DNA from: PALSA-243 sp963743705
GTDB lineage: Bacteria; Acidobacteriota; Terriglobia; Bryobacterales; Bryobacteraceae
Direction: 5' to 3'
Length of the DNA: 64,000 bases
NCBI GenBank assembly: GCA_963743705.1
Contig: CAVUQS010000001.1
Span: forward strand, 186,001-250,000
Part shown: positions 8,267 to 18,100 of the stretch, piece after piece
How positions within the stretch are numbered: position 1 is the stretch's first letter
Layout of the letters: the number at the start of each line of letters is the position of its first letter
Program-made: the position numbers and the translations under genes
Notes under the pieces: model-generated
The model's database searches: none
Seen by the model: only the letters and a program-made list of their open reading frames with translations
What the model was told of the DNA's origin: nothing

Positions 8267-9034
8267 ATGCGGCGGCTCGCGATCCGGCCGGGAGGAATAG
8301 GGGACTTCATTGTCTCCTTGCCTGCTCTCGAATGCCTGCGAACGGACTATTACGAGATTTGGACGCGCTCGGAAACGGCGCCGCTGGTGCAGTTTGCCGA
8401 TCGCGTACGATCCATCGCATCCACCGGACTGGATTTGCTGGCGGTTACGGAAGCGCCCGCCCGGCTACTTGACGATCTGCGAAGTTTCGATTCGATCGTG
8501 TCCTGGTATGGCTCCAACCGGCCGGAATTTCGCGCTGAAGTGGAGCGCTTGGGGCTGCCTTTTACCTTCTTTCCGGCGCTGCCGGCGGAGGGAACGGGCG
8601 TACATGCGGCGGATTTCTATCTGGAGCAGGTGAGGACGCTCGGGCCATGTGAGAGCGATGGCGTTCCGCGCATCCGGTGCGATGTAGAGCGCGAGGATTT
8701 CGCGGTAATTCATCCGTTTTCGGGCAGCGAACGCAAGAATTGGCCGCTCGAAAACTTCGGCCAGCTGGCACGGCGCCTGCAAATCGCCATGCCGGTGTAT
8801 TGGTGCTACGGGCCGGACGATCCGCCGCTCGACGACGCGGTGCGTATCGAGAATCTTTATGACTTGGCTTGTTGGCTGGCGAAAGCAACCTTGTTTGTAG
8901 GCAACGATTGCGGCATCACGCATCTTGCGGCAGCGGTGGGTACGCCGGTGCTGGCGCTCTTCGGTCCGAGCGATCCCGCGATTTGGGCGCCGCGCGGTCC
9001 GGACGTGCGCGTGGGGCGATTCAGCGAGATTTGA
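8267..9034 (+). CDS. Glycosyltransferase family 9 (heptosyltransferase-like)
   Basis: ADP-heptose:LPS heptosyltransferase-type protein of 255 residues. It begins with the family N-terminal motif (RRLAIRPGGIGDFIVSLPAL, residues 2-21) and has the C-terminal nucleotide-sugar half with FAVIHPFSGSERKNWPLENF and LFVGNDCGITHLAAAVGTPVLALFGPSDP. Family members are usually 320-370 residues; the loop after the first Rossmann half and the C-terminal tail are short here. It probably adds a heptose or similar sugar to lipopolysaccharide core on the inner face of the membrane, but the acceptor is unknown. It stands alone and its 3' end overlaps the converging gene at 9021 by 14 bases. Confidence 0.85.
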   Translation: MRRLAIRPGGIGDFIVSLPALECLRTDYYEIWTRSETAPLVQFADRVRSIASTGLDLLAVTEAPARLLDDLRSFDSIVSWYGSNRPEFRAEVERLGLPFTFFPALPAEGTGVHAADFYLEQVRTLGPCESDGVPRIRCDVEREDFAVIHPFSGSERKNWPLENFGQLARRLQIAMPVYWCYGPDDPPLDDAVRIENLYDLACWLAKATLFVGNDCGITHLAAAVGTPVLALFGPSDPAIWAPRGPDVRVGRFSEI

Positions 9035-9584
9035 GGCGATCGAGCGCGCTTTGAAGGAGCGCGGCAAGGCGCTCCGGCTTCTGGCCGGTGAATTGGAAGA
9101 AGACCGCGGCGTGGCGGCCAACAAGCCTCAGACCGGCGCTGCCGGGGATGACGCAGTAATCGGCGTTCAACTCATGGTATTGCTTCCAGGGCCAATGTTC
9201 GAGAGGTTGAAGCTCGGGCGTGCGGACGCAACCGTGACCTTGCGCATCGATTTCTGCCACACCGCGCGAGATTTCAGCGAGGGCCTGGATGGTGCGGGCG
9301 ACGGCGGCTTCGTCCAGATCGATGCGGTCGCTGCCATCCGGGCTTGAGAGATCGACGCGCACCCCGCGCATGCGGCGAACGGGCTTGCCGGAGTCTTCGA
9401 GTACGAGAGCGATGACGATGGCGCGCGCATCCGCCACAGCGATGCGGCCAGTCTCGCGCGACCACGCCTCATGCACGCCGGGGCGATGCGCGAACGCTTC
9501 CATGGGCGGCAATTCGGCAGATTGGTTCTGAGCCCACGCGGCGGCGAACGAAAGAGCGGCAAGGGAGCAGAGAGCGCGGATCAC
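9021..9584 (-). CDS. Secreted protein of unknown function
   Basis: 187 residues starting with a signal peptide (MIRALCSLAALSFAAAWAQ). The mature part is soluble, with a VRRMRGVRVDLSSPDG segment and an HWPWKQYHELNADYCVIPGSAGLRLVGRH segment that may form an alpha/beta fold; no catalytic motif is recognised. Coding periodicity, a good signal peptide and a start 47 bases from the divergent GNAT gene support a real gene. Its 3' end overlaps the GT9 gene on the other strand. No function is assigned. Confidence 0.7.
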   Translation of the reverse strand: MIRALCSLAALSFAAAWAQNQSAELPPMEAFAHRPGVHEAWSRETGRIAVADARAIVIALVLEDSGKPVRRMRGVRVDLSSPDGSDRIDLDEAAVARTIQALAEISRGVAEIDAQGHGCVRTPELQPLEHWPWKQYHELNADYCVIPGSAGLRLVGRHAAVFFQFTGQKPERLAALLQSALDRLKSR

Positions 9585-9630
9585 GCCTACTCAGTTTAGC
9601 CCGTCCGCGATACAATACTAATCGCCTGGA

Positions 9631-10602
9631 ATGGCGACCCCGCTCCACCTTGCCGATTTGCGACCGCCGGATCTGGTCGACTTGCGCTCCCTGAAGGCGC
9701 GCGATCTGGAACCTCTGCTCACAGAAGAAGTGGTGGCATGGCGGCACGAATTGGAATGGCAGTTCGACCTTTCCGCAGGCCTGGTACGGCGGTTTGTCGA
9801 CTTGCGGGCGCTCAACGGCAGCGCGTTGCTCGATCGGGGCCAGCCTACCGGATATCTCTATTACGTGGTGGAAGATAACAAGGCGCTGATCGGCGATTTG
9901 TATTTGCGGCGCGGGTATCGCACGGCGGAACGCGAAAATCTGTTGCTGGCGTCGGCGGTGGAAGAGATCGCGCGTAACCGTTCAATCACACGCATGGAGG
10001 CGCAGTTACTGATGTTGGGACATGCGCCCAACCGGCAGCTTCCGCTGGCGGAGCGCGCCTGCGAATACGAACGCTATTTCATGCGCTTGGCCACGGGCCG
10101 GGCGGATTACGTGGAACGGCCCGTACGCGGGCAGGTCACGATCGAGCCGTGGTCCGACGGATATCATGAAGCGGCAGCGCACTTGATTGCCGCGGCGTAC
10201 GCGGACCATATCGACAGCAGCATCAATGACCAGTACCGCAGCGTGATGGGCGCGCGGCGGTTTCTCTTCAACATCGTTCAATTCCCTGGATGCGGCGTGT
10301 TCTTCCGGCCCGCGTCGTTTGCGGCGTTCGACGATGCGGGGAGGTTGTGCGGCATCTCGATGGCGAGCCTGGTGGCGCCGGAAAGCGGGCACATTACTCA
10401 GATTTGCGTGCTGCCGGAATTGCATGGCAGCGGCCTGGGACGCGAGCTGCTACGGCGGTCGCTGGTGACGTTCCGCGAATCGGGATGCGTCTCGGCCAGC
10501 TTAACGGTAACGGCCGCTAACGCCAATGCGGTGGCGCTGTATCAACACGTCGGATTCGAGATCACGCGACGCTTTTCAGCGTATGCGTGGGATCTGGCGT
10601 AA
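9631..10602 (+). CDS. GNAT-family N-acetyltransferase
   Basis: 323 residues. The C-terminal 150 residues form a clear GNAT acetyl-CoA domain: ITQICVLPELHGSGLGRELLRRSL (motif A, with pyrophosphate loop GSGLGR) and LTVTAANANAVALYQHVGFE (motif B). The N-terminal half (WRHELEWQFDLSAGLVRRFVDL; LYYVVEDNKALIGDLYLRRGYR) looks like a second, degenerate GNAT repeat. The substrate cannot be told. A TACAAT hexamer at 9611-9616 could be its -10 element, giving a very short leader. It is divergent from the secreted protein at 9021-9584 and stands alone. Confidence 0.85.
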   Translation: MATPLHLADLRPPDLVDLRSLKARDLEPLLTEEVVAWRHELEWQFDLSAGLVRRFVDLRALNGSALLDRGQPTGYLYYVVEDNKALIGDLYLRRGYRTAERENLLLASAVEEIARNRSITRMEAQLLMLGHAPNRQLPLAERACEYERYFMRLATGRADYVERPVRGQVTIEPWSDGYHEAAAHLIAAAYADHIDSSINDQYRSVMGARRFLFNIVQFPGCGVFFRPASFAAFDDAGRLCGISMASLVAPESGHITQICVLPELHGSGLGRELLRRSLVTFRESGCVSASLTVTAANANAVALYQHVGFEITRRFSAYAWDLA

Positions 10603-10613
10603 GAACTTGCCGG

Positions 10614-11531
10614 CTATTCGCCGGTGACTTTCTTCCAACCCTTTTCGGGATTGAAGCGCGTTATGGCGCGGGCCTGCGTGTTAGTGGTGGGGCCGAGATC
10701 CCTCTCATAAACCATGCCGCGGTGGCTGACGATGAAAGTGTTGACGCCGGTGACGCCGTAGTTGGCCGGCCAGGCAACCATGGCGAAGCCGCCGATCATC
10801 TGGCCTTTGACGACGTAATCCATGGCGCCGCCTTCAGCTGCGGAGCCCTGCGCTTTGAGAATGTGGAAGTAATAGCCGTGATACGGCTGGGGAGTCTTGC
10901 CTTGGGCGGCGAGAATCACGGCGGCTGCATCGGCGAAGGATTTCGGCACCAGCGCTTCGGATGCGCCCGCGAAGTAGAGCCCGTCATGCTTGCCGGGGGA
11001 GCTCAGGATATGCTGCGCGTAGGCGAGCATCCCGCTTGAGTTGCGATCGCGCTCGGCGTACATCATCTGGGCTTCCACGTAGCCGCGGCAAACATCGATG
11101 GCGTTCAGCTCATTGCGGCCCACACGGCGCGCCAAGACTTCTACCTTGCCGGCGGCGGTGTCGAACATCCACTGACCGTTGCGCGCTACCAGCGGTATTG
11201 GAAATGGCCAATCGTCGGAGCCCACGACGATGATGGCGCGAGTGGCATTGGGCCGTTCGATGGTGAGCTTCTCGCGCGCGCGCCGCGCGAAAGTCTCACG
11301 CCCCTCTTTGTCGGAAGCGGCGTCGCCGGAAACAACGATATCTTTCCCGCCAGGACCGAGGATGTTGAGCAAAGCGGCGGTGTCGTTCTTTTCGGCGGCT
11401 TCGGTGAGCGCTTGGGCGGCTGCTTCAGGATTTTGGAACGTGCGCTCGCCGGCGGCATGTAACATGGCAGCGGCCGCCACAAGGGCGGCCGCGGGAACGA
11501 GGATTTGGAAGGGATGCAAGCGTCTCTGCAT
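10614..11531 (-). CDS. DUF2950 family secreted protein
   Basis: 305 residues with an N-terminal signal (LVPAAALVAAAAMLHAAGE). The body matches the DUF2950 pattern: FQNPEAAAQALTEAAEKNDTAALLNILGPGG, DDWPFPIPLVARNGQWMFDTAAGKVEVLARRVGRNELNAI, YVEAQMMYAERDRN, KSFADAA, YHGYYFHILKAQG, then GGFAMVAWPANYGVTGVNTFIVSHRGMVYERDLG. The length is typical. The biochemical role is unknown; it is probably periplasmic or envelope-attached. It lies 22 bases after the DUF3300 gene on the same strand, a pairing often seen for the two families, so they are likely one operon and act together. Confidence 0.9.
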   Translation of the reverse strand: MQRRLHPFQILVPAAALVAAAAMLHAAGERTFQNPEAAAQALTEAAEKNDTAALLNILGPGGKDIVVSGDAASDKEGRETFARRAREKLTIERPNATRAIIVVGSDDWPFPIPLVARNGQWMFDTAAGKVEVLARRVGRNELNAIDVCRGYVEAQMMYAERDRNSSGMLAYAQHILSSPGKHDGLYFAGASEALVPKSFADAAAVILAAQGKTPQPYHGYYFHILKAQGSAAEGGAMDYVVKGQMIGGFAMVAWPANYGVTGVNTFIVSHRGMVYERDLGPTTNTQARAITRFNPEKGWKKVTGE

Positions 11532-11553
11532 GTGGGCCTCTTAGAATCCTTGG

Positions 11554-12753
11554 TTAGTGACGACCACCTCTGCCACCGCCACCACCGCCTCCGCGCGGCG
11601 GCGCGGAACGCATGCCTCCACCCCCTCCGCCTCCAGTGCGCTGAGGGCCGAGGCTGGAGTAACCGTGATCGCTTTGAGTGCGGGCCGCGTTGCCGTTGCC
11701 GATGTTGCCGAATGCGCTGCCGTTGCGCGCGGGCGGCTGGCTCTGCGGAACGCTGCGATTGCCGAAGCGCTCGCCTGAGTTGGTGTTCACCGCGGGCCGT
11801 TCGGCCGGTGCGATGTTTTGGCGGACATTGCCACGAAACTGCTGGTTGAGCTGCGGCGTGGCATAAGGCACGCCCGCGCGATGCATGGCGTCGTGCTGCC
11901 AGACCGTCCGGCCGTGGACATTGGCGACATTCACCGTATTGAAGTTGTAGCGATGGATGAACGTGTTATTCACAATCACCGTGTGGCTGCCCCAGGCGGG
12001 ATGCCAACCCCATCCGCCCCATCCGCCCCAACCGACTCCAAAGAAGCCGCCGATGGGAATGCCGATACCGAAACCAAAGCCGACGCCGCCCACGATGACG
12101 GAGCGCGCGGGCCAATACCAATGGGGGTAGGGATACCAAATCGGAGGGCCCCAGATCCATACCGGATCGTAGACGGGCACGTAGATGACGGCCGGGTCGG
12201 CGGGTTCAATATCGATATACTGCTGGCCATTGTCGGCCTGCGTAGTGACGTTCTCCTGCGGCGTGGAGGCCAGTTTGCCGGCCTGCTGCGCCTGCAGACG
12301 CATGCGCTGCACGGCGTCCATGACATCGGATTGCTGCGCGAGGAAAGCGTTGCCGAGATTGGTGGTCCAGGTGACGTCGTCGTTCAAGCGCTTCATGACA
12401 TCGGGAAACACGACAAGCGCCTGGATGCTCGGATCCCAATTCTGCTGCTGCACGGCTTCGGTAAGCGCAGCGCCCGTGACGCCCGGGTTCTTTTGCATCC
12501 ACTGGTAGGCCTGCACCACTTCGAGCGGATACGTGCTCGCTACCAGCACCTGGCTGAGCAACGGATCGGGATACAGCGCCACGGGCGCGACGAGATCGTT
12601 GAGCTGATCGGGCGTGAGCGTCTGCCCGGGGGGTGGAGGCGGTGGAGGGCCCTGCTGATCCTGCGCGTAAAGTGCGATGGGCGCGGGCGCAATCATCAAC
12701 GCACAAAGCACGACCGCCAATTTCTGCTGGAGAATTTCTGAAAACCGCTTCAT
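11554..12753 (-). CDS. DUF3300 family secreted protein
   Basis: 399 residues: signal peptide (VVLCALMIAPAPIALYAQ), Pro-run, then the DUF3300 core (DQLNDLVAPVALYPDPLLSQVLVASTYPLEVVQA; NWDPSIQALVVFPDVMKRLNDD; PADPAVIYVPVYDPVWIWG). A Gly/Trp/aromatic-rich middle (about 205-255) follows, and a long low-complexity tail rich in Gly, Arg, Asn and Ser (310-399). The family is of unknown function and exported. The tail suggests a flexible surface segment. It is first in a two-gene unit with the DUF2950 gene and divergent from the multicopper oxidase. An AGTATA at 12785-12790 (TATACT on this strand) may be its -10 element. Confidence 0.9.
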   Translation of the reverse strand: MKRFSEILQQKLAVVLCALMIAPAPIALYAQDQQGPPPPPPPGQTLTPDQLNDLVAPVALYPDPLLSQVLVASTYPLEVVQAYQWMQKNPGVTGAALTEAVQQQNWDPSIQALVVFPDVMKRLNDDVTWTTNLGNAFLAQQSDVMDAVQRMRLQAQQAGKLASTPQENVTTQADNGQQYIDIEPADPAVIYVPVYDPVWIWGPPIWYPYPHWYWPARSVIVGGVGFGFGIGIPIGGFFGVGWGGWGGWGWHPAWGSHTVIVNNTFIHRYNFNTVNVANVHGRTVWQHDAMHRAGVPYATPQLNQQFRGNVRQNIAPAERPAVNTNSGERFGNRSVPQSQPPARNGSAFGNIGNGNAARTQSDHGYSSLGPQRTGGGGGGGMRSAPPRGGGGGGGRGGRH

Positions 12754-12860
12754 GGCGTGCCTCCTATCTCTTCCAACCCAACTCAGTATACGCGTGTTTC
12801 GTTTTCCTGGTTACTTGCGTATAGAACGTGCACTGGATTTACACTAAATTACATATCGAC

Positions 12861-14249
12861 ATGGATCGCCGAAGTTTTCTCGGCACTTGCCTCGGGCCGG
12901 GACTGTTATCGCTCGCGTCACACCGGCGAGCCCGCGCGCAGGAAACCGGCGCGGCCGATTACACCATTCACATTGGCGCGGTGGACGTGGAGATCGCGCC
13001 GCGGCGCATCATCAAGACCATCGGATACAACGGCAGCGTGCCCGGGCCGGTGCTGCGCATGCAGGAAGGCAAGCCAATATCGATCGATGTCTTCAACGAC
13101 ACGGCAACGCCAGAGTTAGTGCACTGGCACGGTCTGTTCAGTCCGCCAGAAGTGGATGGCGCCGCGGAGGAAGGAACTCCGGCGGTGGCTCCAAAGGGCC
13201 ATAGAAGATATAGCTTCACGCCCAGGCCGTCGGGTACGCGATGGTATCACTCGCATACTTACGCGGGGCGCAACTTACATCGAGGCACTTACACCGGACA
13301 GTTCGGGTTACTGTTGGTGGCTCCCGCGCGCGATGCGGCGCGTTACGACCAGGAGGTTTTGCTGGCGCTGCACGGATGGGATCCCTACTTCACGTCAATG
13401 GGAGATGGATCGCTCGAGGTAGGCTACAACTTCCATAGCGTCAATGGACATTCATTGGGCGCGGGCGAGCCGGTGCGCGTGAAGGAAGGGCAACGCGTGC
13501 TGTTCCGCATCGTGAACGCAAGCGCGACGGGAGCGCATCGCGTAGCGCTGGCGGGGCATCGCATGACGGTGATCGCGCTGGATGGCAACGCGGTCCCCAC
13601 TCCGCGCGCGGTGGAGGCGATCGATCTCGCGCCGGCGGAGCGCGTGGATGCGCTGGTGGAGATGACGAACCCCGGCGTATGGATTCTGGGCGATGCCGAC
13701 GACAAGACGCGCCGCAGCGGGCTGGGCTTGGTGGTGGAATATGCGGGGCGTACCGGCGAGCCGCAATGGACGGCGGTTGCGGAGACGGAAACCACGCTGT
13801 GGGACTACACAGTCTTCGGGCGCGATGGCGCGGCCGCCGAGCCCGATGCCCGCGTGCCGCTAGTATTCAAATCGAAATGGGCGGGCAACCGCTGGGTGGA
13901 TCATTGGACCATCAATGGCAAGGAGTTTCCGCATACGGACCCGATCCGTGTCAAGGAAGGCAGGCGCTACCGCCTGATCTTCGATAATCAGAGCGACGAT
14001 CCGCACCCGGTGCACTTGCATCGGCACGCGTTCGAGTTGGTGAACATCGCGGGCAAGCCGACGGCGGGCGTGATGAAGGATGTAGTGATGTGTCCGCCGC
14101 GGAAAAAACTAGAGGTGCAGTTCGTGGCGGATAATCCGGGCGCGACGCTATTTCACTGCCACCAACAACTGCACATGGATTTCGGGTTCATGGCGATGGT
14201 GGAGTACGAGGGATACAAGATGCCCGCCATGAGCGGGCATGGCGGATAG
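12861..14249 (+). CDS. Tat-exported multicopper oxidase
   Basis: About 462 residues from the ATG at 12861, chosen because it starts a twin-arginine signal (MDRRSFLGT); an in-frame upstream start at 12828 would bury it. Copper ligands of all four clusters are visible: HWHG, WYHSHT, HPVHLHRH and HCHQQLHMDF. Cupredoxin domains run along the chain (SVPGPVLRM; YTGQFGLLLVAPA; FRIVNASATGAHRVALAGH; DHWTINGKEFPH). The axial position after the last HCH...H motif is Phe/Met-like rather than clearly Met. Such enzymes oxidise Cu(I), Fe(II) or phenolics with O2 in the periplasm. The metal efflux operon 1 kb downstream makes a copper-defence role plausible. A TATAGA at 12820-12825 is a candidate -10. Confidence 0.93.
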   Translation: MDRRSFLGTCLGPGLLSLASHRRARAQETGAADYTIHIGAVDVEIAPRRIIKTIGYNGSVPGPVLRMQEGKPISIDVFNDTATPELVHWHGLFSPPEVDGAAEEGTPAVAPKGHRRYSFTPRPSGTRWYHSHTYAGRNLHRGTYTGQFGLLLVAPARDAARYDQEVLLALHGWDPYFTSMGDGSLEVGYNFHSVNGHSLGAGEPVRVKEGQRVLFRIVNASATGAHRVALAGHRMTVIALDGNAVPTPRAVEAIDLAPAERVDALVEMTNPGVWILGDADDKTRRSGLGLVVEYAGRTGEPQWTAVAETETTLWDYTVFGRDGAAAEPDARVPLVFKSKWAGNRWVDHWTINGKEFPHTDPIRVKEGRRYRLIFDNQSDDPHPVHLHRHAFELVNIAGKPTAGVMKDVVMCPPRKKLEVQFVADNPGATLFHCHQQLHMDFGFMAMVEYEGYKMPAMSGHGG

Positions 14250-14323
14250 CCTGCCGCGGCGTCCCCACAATGCCGGCCATTGCGTATGATAATTGCTTGT
14301 CGCAACCAATCGGAGGTCGCAGA

Positions 14324-14869
14324 ATGAAACGCATGTTAACGATCGCTTTCGGCGCGCTGGCACTTTCGGCCAGCGGGTTCGCACAAGCGAATCCGGAAAT
14401 CGATCGGCCCCTGGCAGCCGCGCCCCGCAATATGCGAGAGGGCGCGACGGTCGTCAAGTTTAAAGCCGACAACACCTACGAGACGCTCAAAAAGGGCACG
14501 AATCAACTGGTCTGTTACGACCGGTCGGGCGAGCCTGGGCGTCAACCCTTCGCGGTGCAGTGCACCATGCTGGCGAACTTGCCTCGGGTGGCCCAGAATC
14601 GCAAGTTCGAAGCAATGACCGACAGGACCGCCAGACAGGCTGCGCTAGACAAGGCAGAAGCCGATGGAACCCGGGTGAAGCCGGAATACGGATCGATCTG
14701 GCTCGACATGAACGGCGCCGACGAAGCGCACGCTCGAGTCCACGCGACCATCGCGGTGCCGGGGGCGACGCCGCAATCCACGGGATTACCGGACAGCCCT
14801 GCCAAGGGCGGCGCCTGGATCATGAATCCGGGTACGTCGACCGCGCATATTATGACGCCAGGTAGTTAA
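14324..14869 (+). CDS. Secreted protein of unknown function
   Basis: 181 residues from the ATG at 14324, preceded by GGAGG seven bases upstream; an earlier in-frame start at 14270 has none. A signal peptide (MLTIAFGALALSASGFAQA) begins the chain. The mature part has VVKFKADNTYETLKKGTNQLVCYDRSGEPGRQPFAVQCTM, with two cysteines that could form a disulphide, and ends in Gly/Pro-rich sequence (GGAWIMNPGTSTAHIMTPGS). No family is recognised. It follows the multicopper oxidase by 74 bases and may be cotranscribed with it. Confidence 0.8.
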   Translation: MKRMLTIAFGALALSASGFAQANPEIDRPLAAAPRNMREGATVVKFKADNTYETLKKGTNQLVCYDRSGEPGRQPFAVQCTMLANLPRVAQNRKFEAMTDRTARQAALDKAEADGTRVKPEYGSIWLDMNGADEAHARVHATIAVPGATPQSTGLPDSPAKGGAWIMNPGTSTAHIMTPGS

Positions 14870-14891
14870 CGGCGAAGAGTTTCGGGGCCGG

Positions 14892-15095
14892 TTATTCGCT
14901 AGCGGGTTCGGAAGGGTTGGGCTCGGTGGCAACCGGTTCCGGTTCCAGCGGCAATTCCGTGTCGAGCGAAGTCTCGGGCGAAGTGGCAGCTTGGCGGCGG
15001 CGCTCCAACAGGCGAGCGGCCTTTTCGCCGCGCTTTTCTTTGCGCCGTTGCTCTTTCTGCATCTTTTTGAAGGTTTGTGATCCCCGGCCTGCCAT
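14892..15095 (-). CDS. Small basic/acidic protein of unknown function
   Basis: 67 residues: a strongly basic N-terminal half (GSQTFKKMQKEQRRKEKRGEKAARLLERRRQAA, probably helical) and an acidic, Pro/Glu-rich tail. An AAGGTGG Shine-Dalgarno lies upstream of the ATG. The charge split and short length suggest a nucleic-acid or ribosome-associated protein, but this is inference from composition only. It lies between the secreted protein at 14324 (converging) and the metal pump gene, whose 3' end precedes it by 45 bases on the same strand. Confidence 0.65.
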   Translation of the reverse strand: MAGRGSQTFKKMQKEQRRKEKRGEKAARLLERRRQAATSPETSLDTELPLEPEPVATEPNPSEPASE

Positions 15096-15140
15096 AATTC
15101 CACCTTACCTTAATCGGGGCCCAGACGCCAAACGCCCGCT

Positions 15141-18100
15141 CTACTCGGTTTCGCCTTCCACTTCGGGCAAAACGTCACGTTCGCTCGCAACCCACACATA
15201 CAGCGTGGGTAACAGGTAAACGCCGAGGATGAGCGCGGCAACAAGGCCACCCACTATAACGATAGCAAAGGGACGCTGCGAATCGGAACCAATCCCGCGC
15301 GAAAGGGCCGCCGGAAGCAGGCCGATGCTGGCTACCAGCATGGTCATCATGATGGGGCGCAGGCGCTGCACCGAACCATCGATGGCGGCTTCCAGAATAT
15401 CGTGGCCGCGGACGCGAAGTTGGTTGATGTATTCGAGCATAATGACGCCCGTCTGCACGGCGACTCCGAACAGGGCAAGGAACCCGACGCCGGAGGAGAC
15501 GCTCATGTGGGTTCCGGTCAGTAGAAGCGCGAGCAGGCCGCCAAGGGGCGCCATGGCAACGTTGGCCAAGATCAACAAGACCCACTTGAATGTCTTGAAC
15601 ATGGTGAAAAGGATCATGCTGATGACCAACAGGGTCAGAGGCACCACCACGGCGAGGCGCTTCGATGAACGCTTGGCGCTCTCGTATTCTCCGGCCCAAT
15701 CGATGTGATAGCCGGTGGGCAGTTTGACGCGCGAGTTCACCTGCTTCATGGCCTCTTCGACGGCGCTGCCTAGGTCGCGGCCGACCACGCTATATTTCAG
15801 GGCGACGTAGCGCGAGTTGCCTTCGCGATAGATTTCGGATGCGCCGTCGCGTACGTTGATGTGGCAGAGTTGCGCGAGCGAGACGCGCTCGCCGCTGGGC
15901 GCCACCACGCGGATATTTTCGATGGCCTCCTGGGTGTTGCGAAATGGCGCCTGATAGCGGACCACCACGTCGTAGCGCTGCTCACCCTGCAGGACCTGGG
16001 TAACGGCCTTGCCGCCGACCGCGGTTTCGATGGCGTCCTGAACGTCGGCCACGTTGAGACCGTAGCGCGCCGCTTTTTCGCGATCGACTTCGAATTCAAG
16101 GTTCGGCTGGCCGATGACGCGGAACAGACCGAGATCGGAGATGCCGCGTATGGTGCGCATCACGCCTACGATTTCATCGCCCTTGGCTTCGAGGGTTTTC
16201 AGATCTTCGCCGTAGATCTTGATGGCGAGCTGGCCTTTGACGCCGCTGACGGCTTCTTCCATGTTGTCGGCGATGGGTTGCGAGAAATTCCAAAGCGCGC
16301 CAGGGACTTTCTCGAGCTCGCGATCCATCGCCAAGATGAGCTCTTCTTTGTTCTCGTGGAAGACGGGGCGCCACTTGTCCTTGGGCTTGAGATCGACGAA
16401 GTATTCGGTGTTGAAGAAGCCGGCGGTATCGGTTCCGTCGTCGGGCCGTCCGACCTGGCTGACCACTTGTACCACTTCGGGGAACGATGCCAGGATGCGG
16501 CGGCAGCGGTTCATGACAGCCGCGCCTTCGGTGGGTCCGGTGCTGGGAGCCAGCGTGCCGCGCACCCAGATCGCGCCTTCGTCGAGATGCGGCAGGAATT
16601 CGGAGCCGATCGCGCCGCCGAAGAGCAGGTAAGCCGAGGCGCCCAACGCGATCACGGCGACGCCTACCGTTACCCAGCGAAATCGGATTGCTTTGGCGAG
16701 ACTAACGCGATACCCGCGCGTGAGCCACAACATGAGCGGGTTTTCCCACTCCCTCACCTGCTTGGGGAAAACGAAGCTCGAGAGCACGGGCGCGATCAGC
16801 ATCGAGAAGATGAGCGACCCGAGCAGGGCGAAGGAGACGGTCCACGCCATGGGCTTGAAGAGGCGGCCTTCCACGCGCTGCAGCGTGAAGATGGGCAGGT
16901 AGGCGGTGATGATGATGCCGATGGAATAGAAGACCGGGCGCTGCACTTCATGCGCGGCTTTGCGGATAGCCGCGATCGGCGTGTCCGATTCGTGGCGGTG
17001 TCCGAGATAGCGGATGATGTTTTCCACCATGACGACCGCGCCTTCCACCACCATGCCGAAATCGAGCGCGCCCAACGAGAGCAGATTGGCGGGAATGTGA
17101 TTGAGGTTCAGGCAAATAGATGCGAAGAGCAGTGAAAAAGGAATGGTGAGCGCGACAATAAACGCGCCGCGGATGTTGCCGAGGAACAGGAACAGGATGA
17201 TCGCCACCAGCACAATGCCCTCGGTGAGGTTGTGCAGCACGGTGTGCGTGGTGTAGTGGAGCAGGTTGCTGCGATCGAGGAACGGCACGATCTGCACGCC
17301 GGGCGGGAGCAAATGCTCGTTGAGCTCATTGACCTTGTCGTGGATGCTGTCGAGCGTGGAATCGGAATTCGCGCCCTTGCGCATCAGCACGATGCCTTCC
17401 ACGACGTCGGAGTTGTCGACCACTTTGCCATCTTCGCGATGGATGGCTTTGCCGATTTGACCCAGGCGTATTTTGGGCCCTTGCGTAACTGTGGCGATAT
17501 CGCGTACGCGGATAGGGGTGCCATTCTGCGTCTTGATGACGGTATTGGCGATGTCGTTGGCAGAGCGCACCAGGCCGAGCGCGCGCACGTTGATCTGCTG
17601 TAAGCCCGCTTCCACAAAGCTGCCGCCGGCATTCACGTTGTTGTTGGCGAGTTGCTGCTCCACCTGGCCGATGTTGAGACCATAGGCGACCAGCTTATCG
17701 GGATTGACGGCAACCTGATATTCGCGCGTGACGCCGCCGAAGCTGACGACATCGACCACGTTGGGAACGGACTTGAACTGCTTTTCGAGCACCCAATCCT
17801 GCAGCGTTTTCTGATCCATCAGATCGAAATTGGGATTGGTGCTCTTGAGCGTGTACCAGTAAATCTGGCCCACGGGACTATAGTCGGACCCGATCTGCGG
17901 CTGAAGATTGGCGGGCAGCGTTACCTGCGTCAGGCGTTCGAGAACTTTCTGGCGATTCCAATCGTTGGCGGAATCGTCATCGAAAATCAGCATCACGCTG
18001 GAAAGGCCGAAGACGGAAAATGAGCGCAGATGTTCCAGGTGCGGGATGCCGTTAACCGCGATTTCGATCGGAATGGTGACCTGTTGCTCGACTTCCTCGG

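Noticed and set aside
15861..17135. Plus-strand frame of 424 residues within czcA
   Set aside because: Antisense shadow of a certain RND pump gene.
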